DNA of 32,588 nucleotides, taken from the NCBI GenBank assembly GCA_029098185.1, contig JAQXNV010000004.1:1-32588 (forward strand). The letters run 5' to 3'. Within the stretch, counting starts at the first letter, position 1, and each line of letters opens with the position of its first letter. The stretch comes from Oscillospiraceae bacterium (lineage in GTDB: Bacteria; Bacillota; Clostridia; Oscillospirales; Acutalibacteraceae). The notes below the pieces were generated by a model. That model ran no database searches. It was not told the origin of the DNA and was given only the letters and a program-made list of their open reading frames with translations. Position numbers and translations under genes: made by a program. Of this stretch, positions 7,336 through 17,252 are shown piece after piece.

Positions 7336-8046
7336 TCACTGATTTTTATTGATGATTCTTGTTTCCGCCTCGCCGGTCTTTAAATCGATGTAGCGGGTAA
7401 ACAGAGAAACCTTATTGTTTTCGTCCAAAGCGTCCCACACGGTCTTGGTGAAGGTATCGATGTCGCCCTCCAGCTTGACCCGCACCGGCTCCCCTGCAAA
7501 GGATGGGATCGGGTTGCCGTCGCACTGGTAGGTGTGGATCAACCGGCCTTCGCCGTCCATGGGATCGCTGTACTCGTAAAAGTACCGCAGCGCCGCTTCT
7601 TCTCTGCCGCAATCACTCTTTAAAATGGACAGCTTGTAGGACATTCCGCCCTCAACGATGACCTCGCCGGAAATGCGTGGCGTAAAGTTAGGGCCGTCCG
7701 GCTCAAAGGTACGAGAGCGCAGTGCTTCCTCAAAGGTTCTGCCGCCCTTGAGATAGTTGTAGATGGTGTCGGTCTGGTCGCCGTTGGTGACAATGGTCGT
7801 TGTGCCCAGCACACGGACCGGCGCGTAAATGATCAGGGAAGGATCGGTCAGCTTCGATTCGTCAAATGCCCGGGTACGGATGCCCTCGCCGTCTGGCTCA
7901 AAAATCCGATTGCGGCTGTTTTCGCTGCGGCCCATGATGAAGTAGGCAATGACAGCGTTTTGGCCGTCGTCACTCTTTCCAATGAGCACGCCTCTGCCCG
8001 GATAGGTATTGCCGCTGAGATAATTTGTAATGGTTGTAAGTTCCAT
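7336..8046 (-). CDS. purO: IMP cyclohydrolase, PurO family (archaeal-type)
   Basis: Closes the ring of FAICAR to IMP, the last step of purine synthesis. The 236-residue product looks like the PurO family (Pfam IMP_cyclohyd), first characterised in archaea and unrelated in fold to the PurH cyclohydrolase domain. Recognisable parts are NYLSGNTYPGRGVLIG (about 8-23), IAYFIMGRSENSRNRIF (about 33-49), and DESKLTDPSLIIYAPVRV; these resemble the PGRG and GRS-x-SSRNR blocks of the family. GAGGA is about 10 bases before the ATG. Gaps of 55 bases to purN and 16 to the AICARFT gene place it inside the operon. The lack of a cyclohydrolase domain on the neighbour supports the assignment. PurO-like genes are known in some Clostridia, so this is unusual rather than new. 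Confidence 0.9.
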   Translation of the reverse strand: MELTTITNYLSGNTYPGRGVLIGKSDDGQNAVIAYFIMGRSENSRNRIFEPDGEGIRTRAFDESKLTDPSLIIYAPVRVLGTTTIVTNGDQTDTIYNYLKGGRTFEEALRSRTFEPDGPNFTPRISGEVIVEGGMSYKLSILKSDCGREEAALRYFYEYSDPMDGEGRLIHTYQCDGNPIPSFAGEPVRVKLEGDIDTFTKTVWDALDENNKVSLFTRYIDLKTGEAETRIINKNQ

Positions 8047-8101
8047 GCGTAACAGTCCTCTTTTCTCTCTATCAAATGGAAGTAATCAGGTGCAATGTAC
8101 G

Positions 8102-8728
8102 CTATTTTGCGATCAGCACATGATCGTCCTTTACCGTCAATTTTCCCTGGCAATACAGGGACACTGCCTGGGGTAAGATTTTCCACTCTGCCTGTTCCAT
8201 CACCCGGCGCTGGAGCGTTTCCGGGGTATCGTCCTGCTCTACGGCTACGGCCTTTTGCAGGATGATGGGGCCGCCGTCACAGATCTCATTGACAAAATGG
8301 ACTGTGGCGCCGGTGACTTTGACGCCCTTTTGCAGCGCCGCTTCATGGACACGCAATCCATAAAATCCCTCGCCGCAAAAGGATGGGATCAGGGATGGGT
8401 GGATGTTGATCATCCGGTTTGTGTATTTGCGGATCACATGGTCGCTGATGATGGTCATGAAGCCGGCCAGCACGATGAGATCAATGCCATACCGCTCCAG
8501 GGTACCGATCAGCGCATTGTCGTAATCCTCCATGGTGGGATATTCCTTTCGCACCAGAACCTCTGTGGGGATACCGGCCTTAGACGCCCGCTCCAGGGCA
8601 TAAACGCCCGGCTTGCTGGCGATGACACAGGCGATCTCGCCGCCGACGATCTGGCCCGCTTTCTGGGCGTCGATCAACGCCTGGAGATTGGTGCCGCCGC
8701 CGGAAACCAATACTGCGATCTTCAGCAT
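8102..8728 (-). CDS. purN: Phosphoribosylglycinamide formyltransferase (GART)
   Basis: Transfers formyl from 10-formyl-THF to GAR, giving FGAR, the third purine step. It is 208 residues, the usual length. Motifs: [13 protein letters not shown] (7-18) for the ribonucleotide phosphate, the catalytic triad equivalents N108 and H110 in [11 protein letters not shown] and D151 in DGGPII, and the loop GATVHFV. The start codon overlaps the last codons of purM by 7 bases, so translation is probably coupled. A GTG/ATG further upstream is not needed. It is a typical monofunctional PurN. Confidence 0.97.
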   Translation of the reverse strand: MLKIAVLVSGGGTNLQALIDAQKAGQIVGGEIACVIASKPGVYALERASKAGIPTEVLVRKEYPTMEDYDNALIGTLERYGIDLIVLAGFMTIISDHVIRKYTNRMINIHPSLIPSFCGEGFYGLRVHEAALQKGVKVTGATVHFVNEICDGGPIILQKAVAVEQDDTPETLQRRVMEQAEWKILPQAVSLYCQGKLTVKDDHVLIAK

Positions 8729-9756
8729 AATTCCACACCCTCATCGCCATTTTCCACAACACCGATCCGATATGCCTTTTCGCCGGTAGCTTCCAGCTGT
8801 GCGATGGCTTTATCCGCCTCGCTTGCCGGCACGACAACGCACATACCGATGCCCATATTAAAGGTGTTATACATATCGTGCTCCGGAATGTTGCCCACCT
8901 TCTGGATCAGGTCGAAAATCGGCAGGGTCGGGAAGGCATCCTTCTGGATCTTGGCGGTGCAGCCGTCCTTCATCATCCGCGGGATGTTCTCATAAAAGCC
9001 GCCGCCGGTGATGTGGGAGATGGCCTTGACATCGCAGACCTTCAGCAGCTCGGTGATGGAACGGACGTAGATCTTCGTCGGGGTCAGCAGTGTCTCGCCC
9101 AACGTAGCGCCCAGCTCGTCATAGTGCTTTTTCAGCGTCTCCTCGTTGACATCAAAGACCTTCCGCACCAGGGAGAAGCCGTTGGAGTGAACGCCGGAGG
9201 ACGCAAGGCCGATGATCACATCGCCAGCTTCCATTCTGGAGCCGTCGATGATTTTCTTTTTATCGACGATGCCTACGCAGAAGCCGGCCACGTCGTATTC
9301 ATCCTCTGGATAAAAGCCCGGCATCTCCGCTGTTTCGCCGCCGACTAAGGCGCAGTTGGACTGAACGCAGCCGTCGGCCACGCCGGAAACGATCTCCGCC
9401 ACCCGCTCCGGGGTATTCTTGCCCACAGCCAGATAGTCCAGGAAGAACAATGGCTGGGCGCCGCAGCAGACAACGTCATTGGAGCACATGGCCACGCAGT
9501 CGATGCCGATGGTGTCGTGCTTGTCCATCAAAAAGGCAAGGCGCAGCTTGGTGCCTACGCCGTCGGTGCCGGAAACCAACACCGGCTCTTCCATGCCGGA
9601 AAGGTTTGGCTGGAACAATCCGCCAAAGCTGCCGATGCCCGACAAAACACCGGGGATCTTGGTGCGGGCAACGTGGGTCTTCATCAGCTCCACTGCCTTA
9701 TATCCTGCCGTCACATCAACGCCTGCCGCTTTATAGCTTTCACTAAAACTTTTCAT
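8722..9756 (-). CDS. purM: Phosphoribosylformylglycinamidine cyclo-ligase (AIRS)
   Basis: Converts FGAM plus ATP to AIR, the fifth step. It is 344 residues, the normal size. Seen: [20 protein letters not shown] near the N terminus, [30 protein letters not shown] in pieces ([21 protein letters not shown]), the metal/ATP segment [27 protein letters not shown] (begins [15 protein letters not shown]), [27 protein letters not shown], and [14 protein letters not shown]. The first residues match an AIR synthase beginning [15 protein letters not shown]. It is 37 bases after purE and overlaps purN. Confidence 0.98.
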   Translation of the reverse strand: MKSFSESYKAAGVDVTAGYKAVELMKTHVARTKIPGVLSGIGSFGGLFQPNLSGMEEPVLVSGTDGVGTKLRLAFLMDKHDTIGIDCVAMCSNDVVCCGAQPLFFLDYLAVGKNTPERVAEIVSGVADGCVQSNCALVGGETAEMPGFYPEDEYDVAGFCVGIVDKKKIIDGSRMEAGDVIIGLASSGVHSNGFSLVRKVFDVNEETLKKHYDELGATLGETLLTPTKIYVRSITELLKVCDVKAISHITGGGFYENIPRMMKDGCTAKIQKDAFPTLPIFDLIQKVGNIPEHDMYNTFNMGIGMCVVVPASEADKAIAQLEATGEKAYRIGVVENGDEGVELC

Positions 9757-9793
9757 AACCCGATTTCTCCTCTTGTTCGTAATATCACAACGA

Positions 9794-10300
9794 TTACAGC
9801 GCCGCTACTGCGTCCTGGATCGCCTTATCCTTTTTCTGTACGCCCGCTTCCATGTCCGCCTTCATCTGCTGGAGCTTCTGCGCCAGCTTGTCATCGGACA
9901 GCGCCAGCATCTGCGCCGCTAAAATCGCCGCGTTGTCTGCGCCGTCGATGGCAACGGTAGCCACAGGAATGCCGCTGGGCATCTGTACGGTAGCCAACAG
10001 GGCATCCAGGCCGTCCAGGGTGGAGGACTTGATGGGGATACCGATGACCGGAATGGTCGTGTGGGCCGCCAGGACACCAGCCAGATGGGCTGCCTTGCCC
10101 GCTGCGGCAATGATGACGCCAAAGCCGTTTTCCTTGGCGTTTGCCGAAAACGCAGCGGCGGCCTCCGGTGTTCTGTGGGCGGACATGACCCGGACTTCAA
10201 AAGGAATTTCCAGGGCTTTCAGCCGTTTTACGGCGGCGGATACCACCGGGAAATCGCTGTCACTGCCCATGATGATCGCTACTTTTTTTGTGTCTGACAT
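9794..10300 (-). CDS. purE: N5-CAIR mutase, PurE class I-like
   Basis: Carboxyl-transfer step between AIR and CAIR. From the ATG at 10300 it is 168 residues. I prefer this start over the in-frame GTG at 10312 because AAAGGTGG lies 8 bases before the ATG and would overlap the GTG. Motifs: GSDSDFP (12-18), the SAHRTPE loop with His42, [16 protein letters not shown] and [11 protein letters not shown]. These fit the class I (bacterial, PurK-dependent) group better than class II, but no purK is in the window, so the carboxylation partner is either elsewhere or not used at high CO2. It is the first gene of the operon, behind a 165-base leader. Confidence 0.96.
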   Translation of the reverse strand: MSDTKKVAIIMGSDSDFPVVSAAVKRLKALEIPFEVRVMSAHRTPEAAAAFSANAKENGFGVIIAAAGKAAHLAGVLAAHTTIPVIGIPIKSSTLDGLDALLATVQMPSGIPVATVAIDGADNAAILAAQMLALSDDKLAQKLQQMKADMEAGVQKKDKAIQDAVAAL

Positions 10301-10355
10301 AATAGATTCCACCTTTTTCGATGATGATCGTTCCGTAATGACCGCAATGAAAACA

Positions 10356-10379
10356 GGCTACGGCGTATACGACGTAGCC
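10356..10379 (-). promoter_or_regulatory. Hairpin in purE leader (possible attenuator)
   Basis: GGCTACG and CGTAGCC form a perfect 7-bp stem around a 10-base loop that itself contains GTATAC; on the minus strand it is followed by TGTTTTC. It lies between the promoter and the purE start. The U-run is poor, so it may be a weak terminator, an RNA stability element or a protein site. I do not recognise a known riboswitch aptamer in the leader. Confidence 0.4.
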
Positions 10380-10472
10380 ATATTATACTCCAAATCGACA
10401 AAATAATCCAGTGAAAACTGCAGCCGAGCTATCGGATTCCACCACGGCCACCTCCGTCATAAACTACTAAAT

Positions 10473-10501
10473 ATTGTATGCTATTTTCGTGTGAAATGCA
10501 A
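10473..10501 (-). promoter_or_regulatory. Candidate promoter of the purine operon
   Basis: On the minus strand TTGCAT (10496-10501) and TACAAT (10473-10478) are 17 bases apart. Transcription would start near 10466, giving a leader of about 165 bases before purE. The upstream region is A/T-rich. Confidence 0.65.
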
Positions 10502-10720
10502 GTAAGGGCCAATCAAAAATCTGGTAAAGGCTCTATTTTTGTCTAAACTACCGATTTTTTAAGTTTTTTCCCTTATATCCTGTTATATCCACCAACTCCC
10601 TTTCTCCATTTTGGCAATTTGTGACAATTTCATGAATGAAAAGTGACGCTTTCGTCAGAGAAATACCGAATTTTCAGCCATTTGTCCCTTGTTCATGCCA
10701 AAAGCTCTCGCTACAGACAG
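10502..10720. other. A/T-rich intergenic stretch without a supported gene
   Basis: Between the purE promoter and the groEL terminator there is no convincing coding region. A plus-strand frame running through 10636-10989 is opposite groEL in part and has no ribosome binding site. Visible items are T-rich tracts, a repeated TTATATCC about 11 bases apart near 10573-10590, and a small TGACG-CTTT-CGTCA hairpin at 10644-10657, which on the minus strand is followed by CTTTTCATT and might back up the groEL terminator. Confidence 0.6.
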
Positions 10721-10721
10721 C

Positions 10722-10760
10722 AAAAAGGCGGGAATGCCCTTTTGGACACCCCCGCCTTTT
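10722..10760 (-). terminator. Intrinsic terminator after groEL
   Basis: AAAAGGCGGG and CCCGCCTTTT (10751-10760 and 10723-10732) form a 10-bp stem around an 18-base loop, with five T on the minus strand after it. It lies about 40 bases beyond the groEL stop. Confidence 0.85.
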
Positions 10761-10801
10761 AGATCATTTTTTATTGTTTAGCCCATTGGGACCTTTTTTG
10801 C

Positions 10802-12799
<1,998 letters not shown>

Positions 12800-12826
12800 T
12801 TAGCACTCTTTCAACCAGAGTGCTAA
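12800..12826. promoter_or_regulatory. CIRCE operator (HrcA binding site)
   Basis: TTAGCACTC at 12800-12808 and GAGTGCTAA at 12818-12826 are perfect 9-base arms with a 9-base spacer, matching the CIRCE consensus exactly. It lies just past the predicted start of transcription and ahead of groES. HrcA binding there should repress groES-groEL at normal temperature; hrcA is not in the window. Confidence 0.98.
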
Positions 12827-12837
12827 CTCTAGTTATT

Positions 12838-12866
12838 ATTGTAACGGTTCTTGCCGGAAAAATCAA
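12838..12866 (-). promoter_or_regulatory. Promoter of groES-groEL
   Basis: TTGATT (12861-12866) and TACAAT (12838-12843) on the minus strand with a 17-base spacer. The predicted start near 12831 places CIRCE immediately downstream, the usual arrangement for class I heat-shock genes. Confidence 0.85.
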
Positions 12867-12945
12867 GAGCAAAAATGCGGTTTTTTCCAATTTCATAAAT
12901 TATTTACAAATAGCCTGCCATTTATGTACCACGACCCCCGGGAAA

Positions 12946-12982
12946 ACAGAAAAACAGCACAGGGGATTTGCCCTTGTGCTGT
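12946..12982 (-). terminator. Terminator after cdaR
   Basis: ACAGCACAAGGG pairs with CCCCTGTGCTGT (12971-12982 with 12954-12965) around a 5-base loop, followed on the minus strand by TTTTCTGTTTT. It begins 8 bases beyond the cdaR stop. Confidence 0.88.
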
Positions 12983-12989
12983 CTTGCTT

Positions 12990-14285
12990 TTATGCTTCTG
13001 TGTGGGTGATATTGACGTAGGCGGTGTACTCGCCCACTGCCCAGGCGCCATATTTGCTGTCTACATGGATCTTAGCCGGCACCGCAATGCTGCCGGTCAG
13101 CTCATCCTTGCCGTCCAGATCCAGCTCGGCGTAAAGGTCAGCGTTTTTCAGCTTTTGCAGCCGGTCCTTCGGCCCCACCAGGACGACCTCCAGCTCCGTT
13201 GTTTCCACCGAAACATTCTGGCCGGTGGTGGCGTTGCTGGTGACGAGGTTGGTAATGGTAAACGTGCGCATCTCATAGCCGCTCAACGCAAACTGCAGCA
13301 TGGCGTGCTTTGCGCCGCTGATATTGGTGCAGCCCTCCGGCAGGTCAAAGCCCACGGTAAAGGTGGTGTTATCCGGTGTTACCTCTGTCATATCCACCGG
13401 CTGAAGATTGATCTCTTTCAGCGTTTCCTGCTTGCTCTTGACGTAGCAGCCTACTTTAATGGTGGCCGGCGACACCTTGACCAGATCGCTCACATCCAGT
13501 CCCTCCGGCAGGTTTTTGAAGGTGGCCTTTACCGGCACCTCCACTTTCTTCAGCACATCGATCTTTACGTTGACCGACTGGCTGCTCAGCTCCATATGGC
13601 CCAGATCGGTGATCTTTTCGCCATTTTTATCGTAGAGGGTCAGGGCCTGTTCGAATTCTACCGGCTCCTTGAGCTGTCCATCCACCTTTTTCTCCAGGAC
13701 CACCCGATCCACATTGGAGACCTCTGTTTCCGGGCCAGAGATGGTGATCTTCGTTTCCGACAGAGACGGCGACGCCGCATAATAGCCGTCGGAAACGGTA
13801 TACTCGACCTGCTGGTCGATGGAGAACGTCTTTTCCACAAATTTGTCCACAAACAAAATAATGGAACCGGGATAGATGGTGTCCACCTCGTAATCGGTGA
13901 GGCTGCTGCTTTTGGATGCCGTCAGATTCAAGGTGTACGTTCCGGCTCTCGTAATGCTGGAACTCAGCGCCGCCGACACCCGGATGTCGGAGCTGGTGAG
14001 CTGATTGACCACAAGATTGCTGCCGGTCACGGAGACCCGGGCCGTCTGGTCGCTTTGCTCAAAGACCTGGAAGCCCTGCTGGACTGCCTCCTCTGACAGC
14101 GCCGTGTCGATGGGAATATCATAGATGATCCTGGCCCGGTTTTCCGTGTTGTTTACCGCCATGATAAACCACAGCACGATGGCCGCAAACAGCGAAAAGA
14201 TCAGGACAAATCGATTGCTCTGAAACAGCCGGCCAATGCTGAAGCCTTTTTTGCTGGGTTTCTGCTTTGGATTTTTCTGGCTCAT
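12990..14285 (-). CDS. cdaR: CdaR/YbbR-domain regulator of diadenylate cyclase
   Basis: A 431-residue membrane-anchored protein with extracytoplasmic YbbR repeats. After a basic, lysine-rich start (QKNPKQKPSKKGF), one membrane helix (about 25-45, FVLIFSLFAAIVLWFIMAV) is followed by about 380 residues of beta-rich repeats with the typical pattern of YbbR modules (for example NIPVDTAL-like IPIDTALSEEAV, EVEVVL-like ELEVVLVGPKDRL, VPVKATFKNLPEG). In other Firmicutes CdaR binds and modulates CdaA from outside. It overlaps cdaA by 4 bases (ATGA), so coupling is expected; AAGGAGGG lies in front of the ATG. A terminator follows. In several relatives glmM comes next; it is missing here. Confidence 0.92.
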   Translation of the reverse strand: MSQKNPKQKPSKKGFSIGRLFQSNRFVLIFSLFAAIVLWFIMAVNNTENRARIIYDIPIDTALSEEAVQQGFQVFEQSDQTARVSVTGSNLVVNQLTSSDIRVSAALSSSITRAGTYTLNLTASKSSSLTDYEVDTIYPGSIILFVDKFVEKTFSIDQQVEYTVSDGYYAASPSLSETKITISGPETEVSNVDRVVLEKKVDGQLKEPVEFEQALTLYDKNGEKITDLGHMELSSQSVNVKIDVLKKVEVPVKATFKNLPEGLDVSDLVKVSPATIKVGCYVKSKQETLKEINLQPVDMTEVTPDNTTFTVGFDLPEGCTNISGAKHAMLQFALSGYEMRTFTITNLVTSNATTGQNVSVETTELEVVLVGPKDRLQKLKNADLYAELDLDGKDELTGSIAVPAKIHVDSKYGAWAVGEYTAYVNITHTEA

Positions 14286-15166
14286 TTTTTCTTTCCCTCC
14301 TTACGGAAGGATTTTTTGACCGTTTTCCGATCCTCCTTAGCAGCGTCTGGCACAACTAAATTTTCCAGCTCGTCGCTCAGTGTTTCTCTCGTCAGATCCC
14401 GCACCAAATTGCCGCCGATGGCCATGGAGATCTGCCCCGTTTCTTCTGACACCACCACAACAACGGCATCGGAATTTTCACTCATGCCGATAGCCGCCCG
14501 GTGGCGGGTGCCGAGAGACGGGTCCACGTCGTCCCGCCGTGTCAGGGGCAGGATGCACCCGGCTGCGTAGATCATGCCGTCCCGGACGATCATGGCGCCG
14601 TCGTGAAGCGGCGCTTTGTTAAAGAAGATGTTCCCGATCATCGGCACCGACGGCACCGCATTGATGAGGGTGCCTGTCTCGATAATATCGCCCAGCTTCG
14701 TTTCCCGCTCAAAGACGATCAATGCACCAGTCTTGTCCCGCTGCATGATGACCGCCGACTCTACCACAGCGCTGATGCCCCGGCGGATCTGCCGGGCAGC
14801 TTCGCTGGCGGCGTCTTTGTTTGCCAGGTGGAAGGACAGGTATTTGCTCACCACCTTGGTCCGTCCGATCTGCTCCAGCAGACTGCGCAGCTCCGGCTGA
14901 AACAGGACGACCAGAGCTACCACGCCAAACTGCAGGAACGTATTGAGCACCATGAGGGTCATGTGTAGCTGTAAATAATAAGACACGGCCCACAGCGCTA
15001 CCAGCAGCAGCAGTGCTTTTGCAAACTGCTCTGCCCTTGTCTTGCGGATGAATTGAATGCCTTTATAAATAATAAACGTGATCACAATGACGTCCAATGC
15101 GTCTGCCACTTGAAACGATTTGATAACACCGATGAAGGTAGACCACATAGAATTGATAAACTCCAT
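14282..15166 (-). CDS. cdaA: Diadenylate cyclase CdaA (c-di-AMP synthase)
   Basis: Joins two ATP to cyclic di-AMP, a messenger that controls potassium and osmolyte uptake and wall homeostasis. It is 294 residues: three membrane helices in the first ~90 residues (about 22-41, 49-66, 71-90), then the cytoplasmic DAC domain with the DGA motif (189-191 in PLHDGAMIV) and the RHR motif (221-223 in LGTRHRAAIGMSE), the two marks of active cyclases. The C-terminal tail is lysine-rich. AAGGAGC is in front of the ATG. The promoter at 15226-15254 precedes it, and no terminator is seen after the upstream desulfurase gene, so the pair may have two promoters. Confidence 0.97.
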   Translation of the reverse strand: MEFINSMWSTFIGVIKSFQVADALDVIVITFIIYKGIQFIRKTRAEQFAKALLLLVALWAVSYYLQLHMTLMVLNTFLQFGVVALVVLFQPELRSLLEQIGRTKVVSKYLSFHLANKDAASEAARQIRRGISAVVESAVIMQRDKTGALIVFERETKLGDIIETGTLINAVPSVPMIGNIFFNKAPLHDGAMIVRDGMIYAAGCILPLTRRDDVDPSLGTRHRAAIGMSENSDAVVVVVSEETGQISMAIGGNLVRDLTRETLSDELENLVVPDAAKEDRKTVKKSFRKEGKKK

Positions 15167-15225
15167 TGCTTTGCTCCTTCCCGTTTCGGTCTCCCCGCCG
15201 ACAGCATTCAGCGGAGTGTATTCTT

Positions 15226-15254
15226 ATTTTATCATGATTTCCCGAAAGAATCAA
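15226..15254 (-). promoter_or_regulatory. Candidate promoter of cdaA-cdaR
   Basis: TTGATT (15249-15254) and TAAAAT (15226-15231) on the minus strand with a 17-base spacer, in the 90-base gap behind the desulfurase stop. The leader contains a small hairpin (CCGC/GCGG type near 15195-15214). Confidence 0.65.
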
Positions 15255-15256
15255 AA

Positions 15257-16405
15257 TCATTTTTGTAACTTTTTTACGAACTGTCCCAGAAGAAACAAAA
15301 ATCGACGCAGTTCCTCCTGTGTCGTAAAGGCTGAGGGACTGATCCGCACCGTTCCGCTTTCCAGCGTGCCCAGCTTCCGGTGGGCCGCCGGCGCGCAGTG
15401 CAGTCCCGCCCGCACCGCTACACCCTGCCGGTTGAGCCACTGGCCCACTGTCTCGCTGTCCAGCCCTTCCACGTTAAAGCTCAGCACCGGCACATGATGG
15501 GTCAGGGTGGGACGGCTGGTATAAAGGCGGACAGACGGCAATTGTTCCAGCCGGTCATAGGCCTGCTGCATCAGGCGCATCTCGTGGAGAAAAATGCTTT
15601 TTGTCGTGCGCTGGCGCAAAAATTGGATGCCGGCGGAAAGGCCCACGATGCCGGGGAAGTTCTGGGTGCCCGGCTCAAAGCGTTCCGGCATCTGTGCCGG
15701 ATGAAGAAAATCAGCAGAGCTGGTACCGGTGCCGCCTTCTAAGATAGTCCGCAGGTTCTCCCCTTTTTTGGCGATGAGCAGTCCTGTGCCCATGGGACCG
15801 TACAGCCCCTTATGGCCCGGCGCGCACAGGTAATCGATACCGGTATCGTCCATGGTGATGGGCAGCACGCCGGCACTTTGGGCACAGTCTACAGCCACGG
15901 GGATACCGTACGCCTTACACAAAGCCGCAATGCGCTCCACCGGCACCCGCACCCCCGTCACGTTGGACGCCTGGGTGCAGATGGCAAGGGCGGTATTGCT
16001 CCGCAAAGCCTTGCGAAACCCATTGACAGTCTCGTCGTTGTCGCCCTCTATTACGGGGACGGCGGTATAAGAGACGCCTTGCTGCTCCAGGGCAAACAGG
16101 GGCCGCATGACGGCGTTGTGCTCCAAATCGGTGCAGACCACATGATCGCCGGGCTTTAGCAATCCCTTGAGCACCAGATTGATGGCGTAGGTGCAGTTGA
16201 GGGTAAAGGCCACGCATTCCGGACAGTCACAGCCGAAAAAATCCGCCACACTTTCCCGGCATCGGTATACTTCCTCCGCCGATGCCACAGACATCTTGTG
16301 ACCACTGCGGCCGGGGTTTGCCCCTCGCCGCAGGGCCCCGCTGACCGCAGCTTGTACCGCTTTTGGCTTTGGGTAGGTGGTGGCGGCGTTATCGAGATAG
16401 ATCAT
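15257..16405 (-). CDS. Cysteine desulfurase-like class V aminotransferase
   Basis: A PLP enzyme of the cysteine desulfurase/selenocysteine lyase group, 382 residues, most like the subfamily often called EF2568-type. MIYLDNAATTYPKP begins the protein; TDLEHNAVMRPL, CAQSAGV (cofactor aspartate in AVDCAQS), the PLP lysine K199 in CAPGHKGLYGPMGTG, and the catalytic cysteine C337 in RAGLHCAPAAH are visible. It would release sulfur or selenium as alanine-leaving persulfide; the acceptor is not shown. No iscU, sufU or thiI is adjacent. It overlaps the DUF3343 gene by 4 bases (ATGA), which suggests that the two act together. Confidence 0.93.
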   Translation of the reverse strand: MIYLDNAATTYPKPKAVQAAVSGALRRGANPGRSGHKMSVASAEEVYRCRESVADFFGCDCPECVAFTLNCTYAINLVLKGLLKPGDHVVCTDLEHNAVMRPLFALEQQGVSYTAVPVIEGDNDETVNGFRKALRSNTALAICTQASNVTGVRVPVERIAALCKAYGIPVAVDCAQSAGVLPITMDDTGIDYLCAPGHKGLYGPMGTGLLIAKKGENLRTILEGGTGTSSADFLHPAQMPERFEPGTQNFPGIVGLSAGIQFLRQRTTKSIFLHEMRLMQQAYDRLEQLPSVRLYTSRPTLTHHVPVLSFNVEGLDSETVGQWLNRQGVAVRAGLHCAPAAHRKLGTLESGTVRISPSAFTTQEELRRFLFLLGQFVKKLQK

Positions 16406-16638
16406 TGCGCACCATCCCGCTCTGTTCGGTCTAAAATGCGGATGTTGTGCTTTTTCAGGATCTGTTCCGCCTCATCGGCTCGCTTTGGCACATAGATCCC
16501 AAAGCCGCAGCCGTATTTTTCCCTGCCCTTTCGACTGCGCTCTACATTGGCGCTGATCCCATAATGCAGGAGAAGATCACGGCTCTTCATGGCGTAAGTA
16601 ATCGAATTTAAGATAAAAAAAGACCTGTTCACAGTCAC
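16402..16638 (-). CDS. DUF3343 protein, putative Se/S carrier-like
   Basis: A 78-residue protein that fits the DUF3343 family, in which the name 'putative Se/S carrier protein-like' has been proposed from gene neighbourhood. It has SFFILNSITYAMKSRDLL, a central LLHYGISANVERSRKG, and one cysteine in KYGCGFGIYVP (C44), then a C-terminal KRADEAEQILKKHNIRIL. The single conserved cysteine could hold a persulfide or selenide from the desulfurase encoded next door; this is inference. Both possible starts are GTG (16638 and 16632); AAGGAG at 16643-16648 is 4 and 10 bases away, so either is workable. It overlaps the desulfurase by ATGA. Confidence 0.85.
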   Translation of the reverse strand: MTVNRSFFILNSITYAMKSRDLLLHYGISANVERSRKGREKYGCGFGIYVPKRADEAEQILKKHNIRILDRTERDGAQ

Positions 16639-16727
16639 ATCACTCCTTCATTCCGTCATCAGAAGCTTCCGCCGGTCTTTCGCTGAAGCTCTACTATCAG
16701 AGTATGCCGTAAACAGGTTTTTGTCCC

Positions 16728-17198
16728 TTATTCTTCCAGTAAGCAGACTGCGTGGGCTGCCATGCCGTCGCCGGAACCGGTAAAGCCCAGTTTTTCCTCC
16801 GTGGTGGCCTTTACGTTGATCCGAGAAACGGGAATAGCACAGGCACGGGCCAAATTTTCCCGCATCGTGTCGATATAAGGCCGCAGCTTCGGCTTTTGGG
16901 CCAGGATCGTTGCGTCGATATTGCTGATGGTGTACCCCGCCGCCCGGAGCTTCTCACACACCGCCCGGAGCAGCACCAGACTGTCCGCCCCTGCGTAGGA
17001 TGGATCTGTATCGGGAAAATGGGTCCCGATGTCCCCCATAGCTGCTGCGCCCAGCAGTGCATCCGCAATGGCGTGGGCCAGCACATCAGCATCGGAGTGA
17101 CCCAGCAGCCCCTTTTCATAGGGGATCGTCACGCCGCCTAAAATCAGCGCCCTCCCCTCTACCAAACGATGTACATCATATCCGTGTCCAATCCGCAT
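16728..17198 (-). CDS. ispF: 2-C-methyl-D-erythritol 2,4-cyclodiphosphate synthase
   Basis: Fifth enzyme of the MEP isoprenoid pathway, releasing CMP to form MEcPP. From the ATG at 17198 it is 156 residues; GAGGTG lies 6 bases upstream, which argues against the GTG three codons earlier. Metal ligands D8 and H10 in GYDVHRL and H42 in DADVLAHAI are visible, as are [23 protein letters not shown] and the C-terminal [21 protein letters not shown] (begins [11 protein letters not shown]). ispD, its frequent partner, is not adjacent. It is 54 bases after the amidase gene. Confidence 0.97.
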   Translation of the reverse strand: MRIGHGYDVHRLVEGRALILGGVTIPYEKGLLGHSDADVLAHAIADALLGAAAMGDIGTHFPDTDPSYAGADSLVLLRAVCEKLRAAGYTISNIDATILAQKPKLRPYIDTMRENLARACAIPVSRINVKATTEEKLGFTGSGDGMAAHAVCLLEE

Positions 17199-17252
17199 CG
17201 TTGTCACCTCTACTTCCGTTTTGTTCAGTATACCATGGTCGTGCCCTCTTCT

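Noticed and set aside
10383..10460. A 25-codon leader peptide in the purE leader.
   Set aside because: It has no ribosome binding site, begins about 6 bases after the predicted start of RNA and shows no run of diagnostic codons. Mentioned only in the leader finding.
10301..10470. A purine (guanine/adenine) or ZTP riboswitch upstream of purE.
   Set aside because: TATAATATGG resembles the beginning of a purine aptamer, but the conserved UCUACC junction and the loop elements are absent, and the ZTP core (GGGUCG and CCGGG-type blocks) is also not visible.
16655..16690. An AGCTTC/GAAGCT hairpin between ispF and the DUF3343 gene as a terminator.
   Set aside because: The stem is short, lies upstream of the DUF3343 start, and lacks a U-run on either strand.
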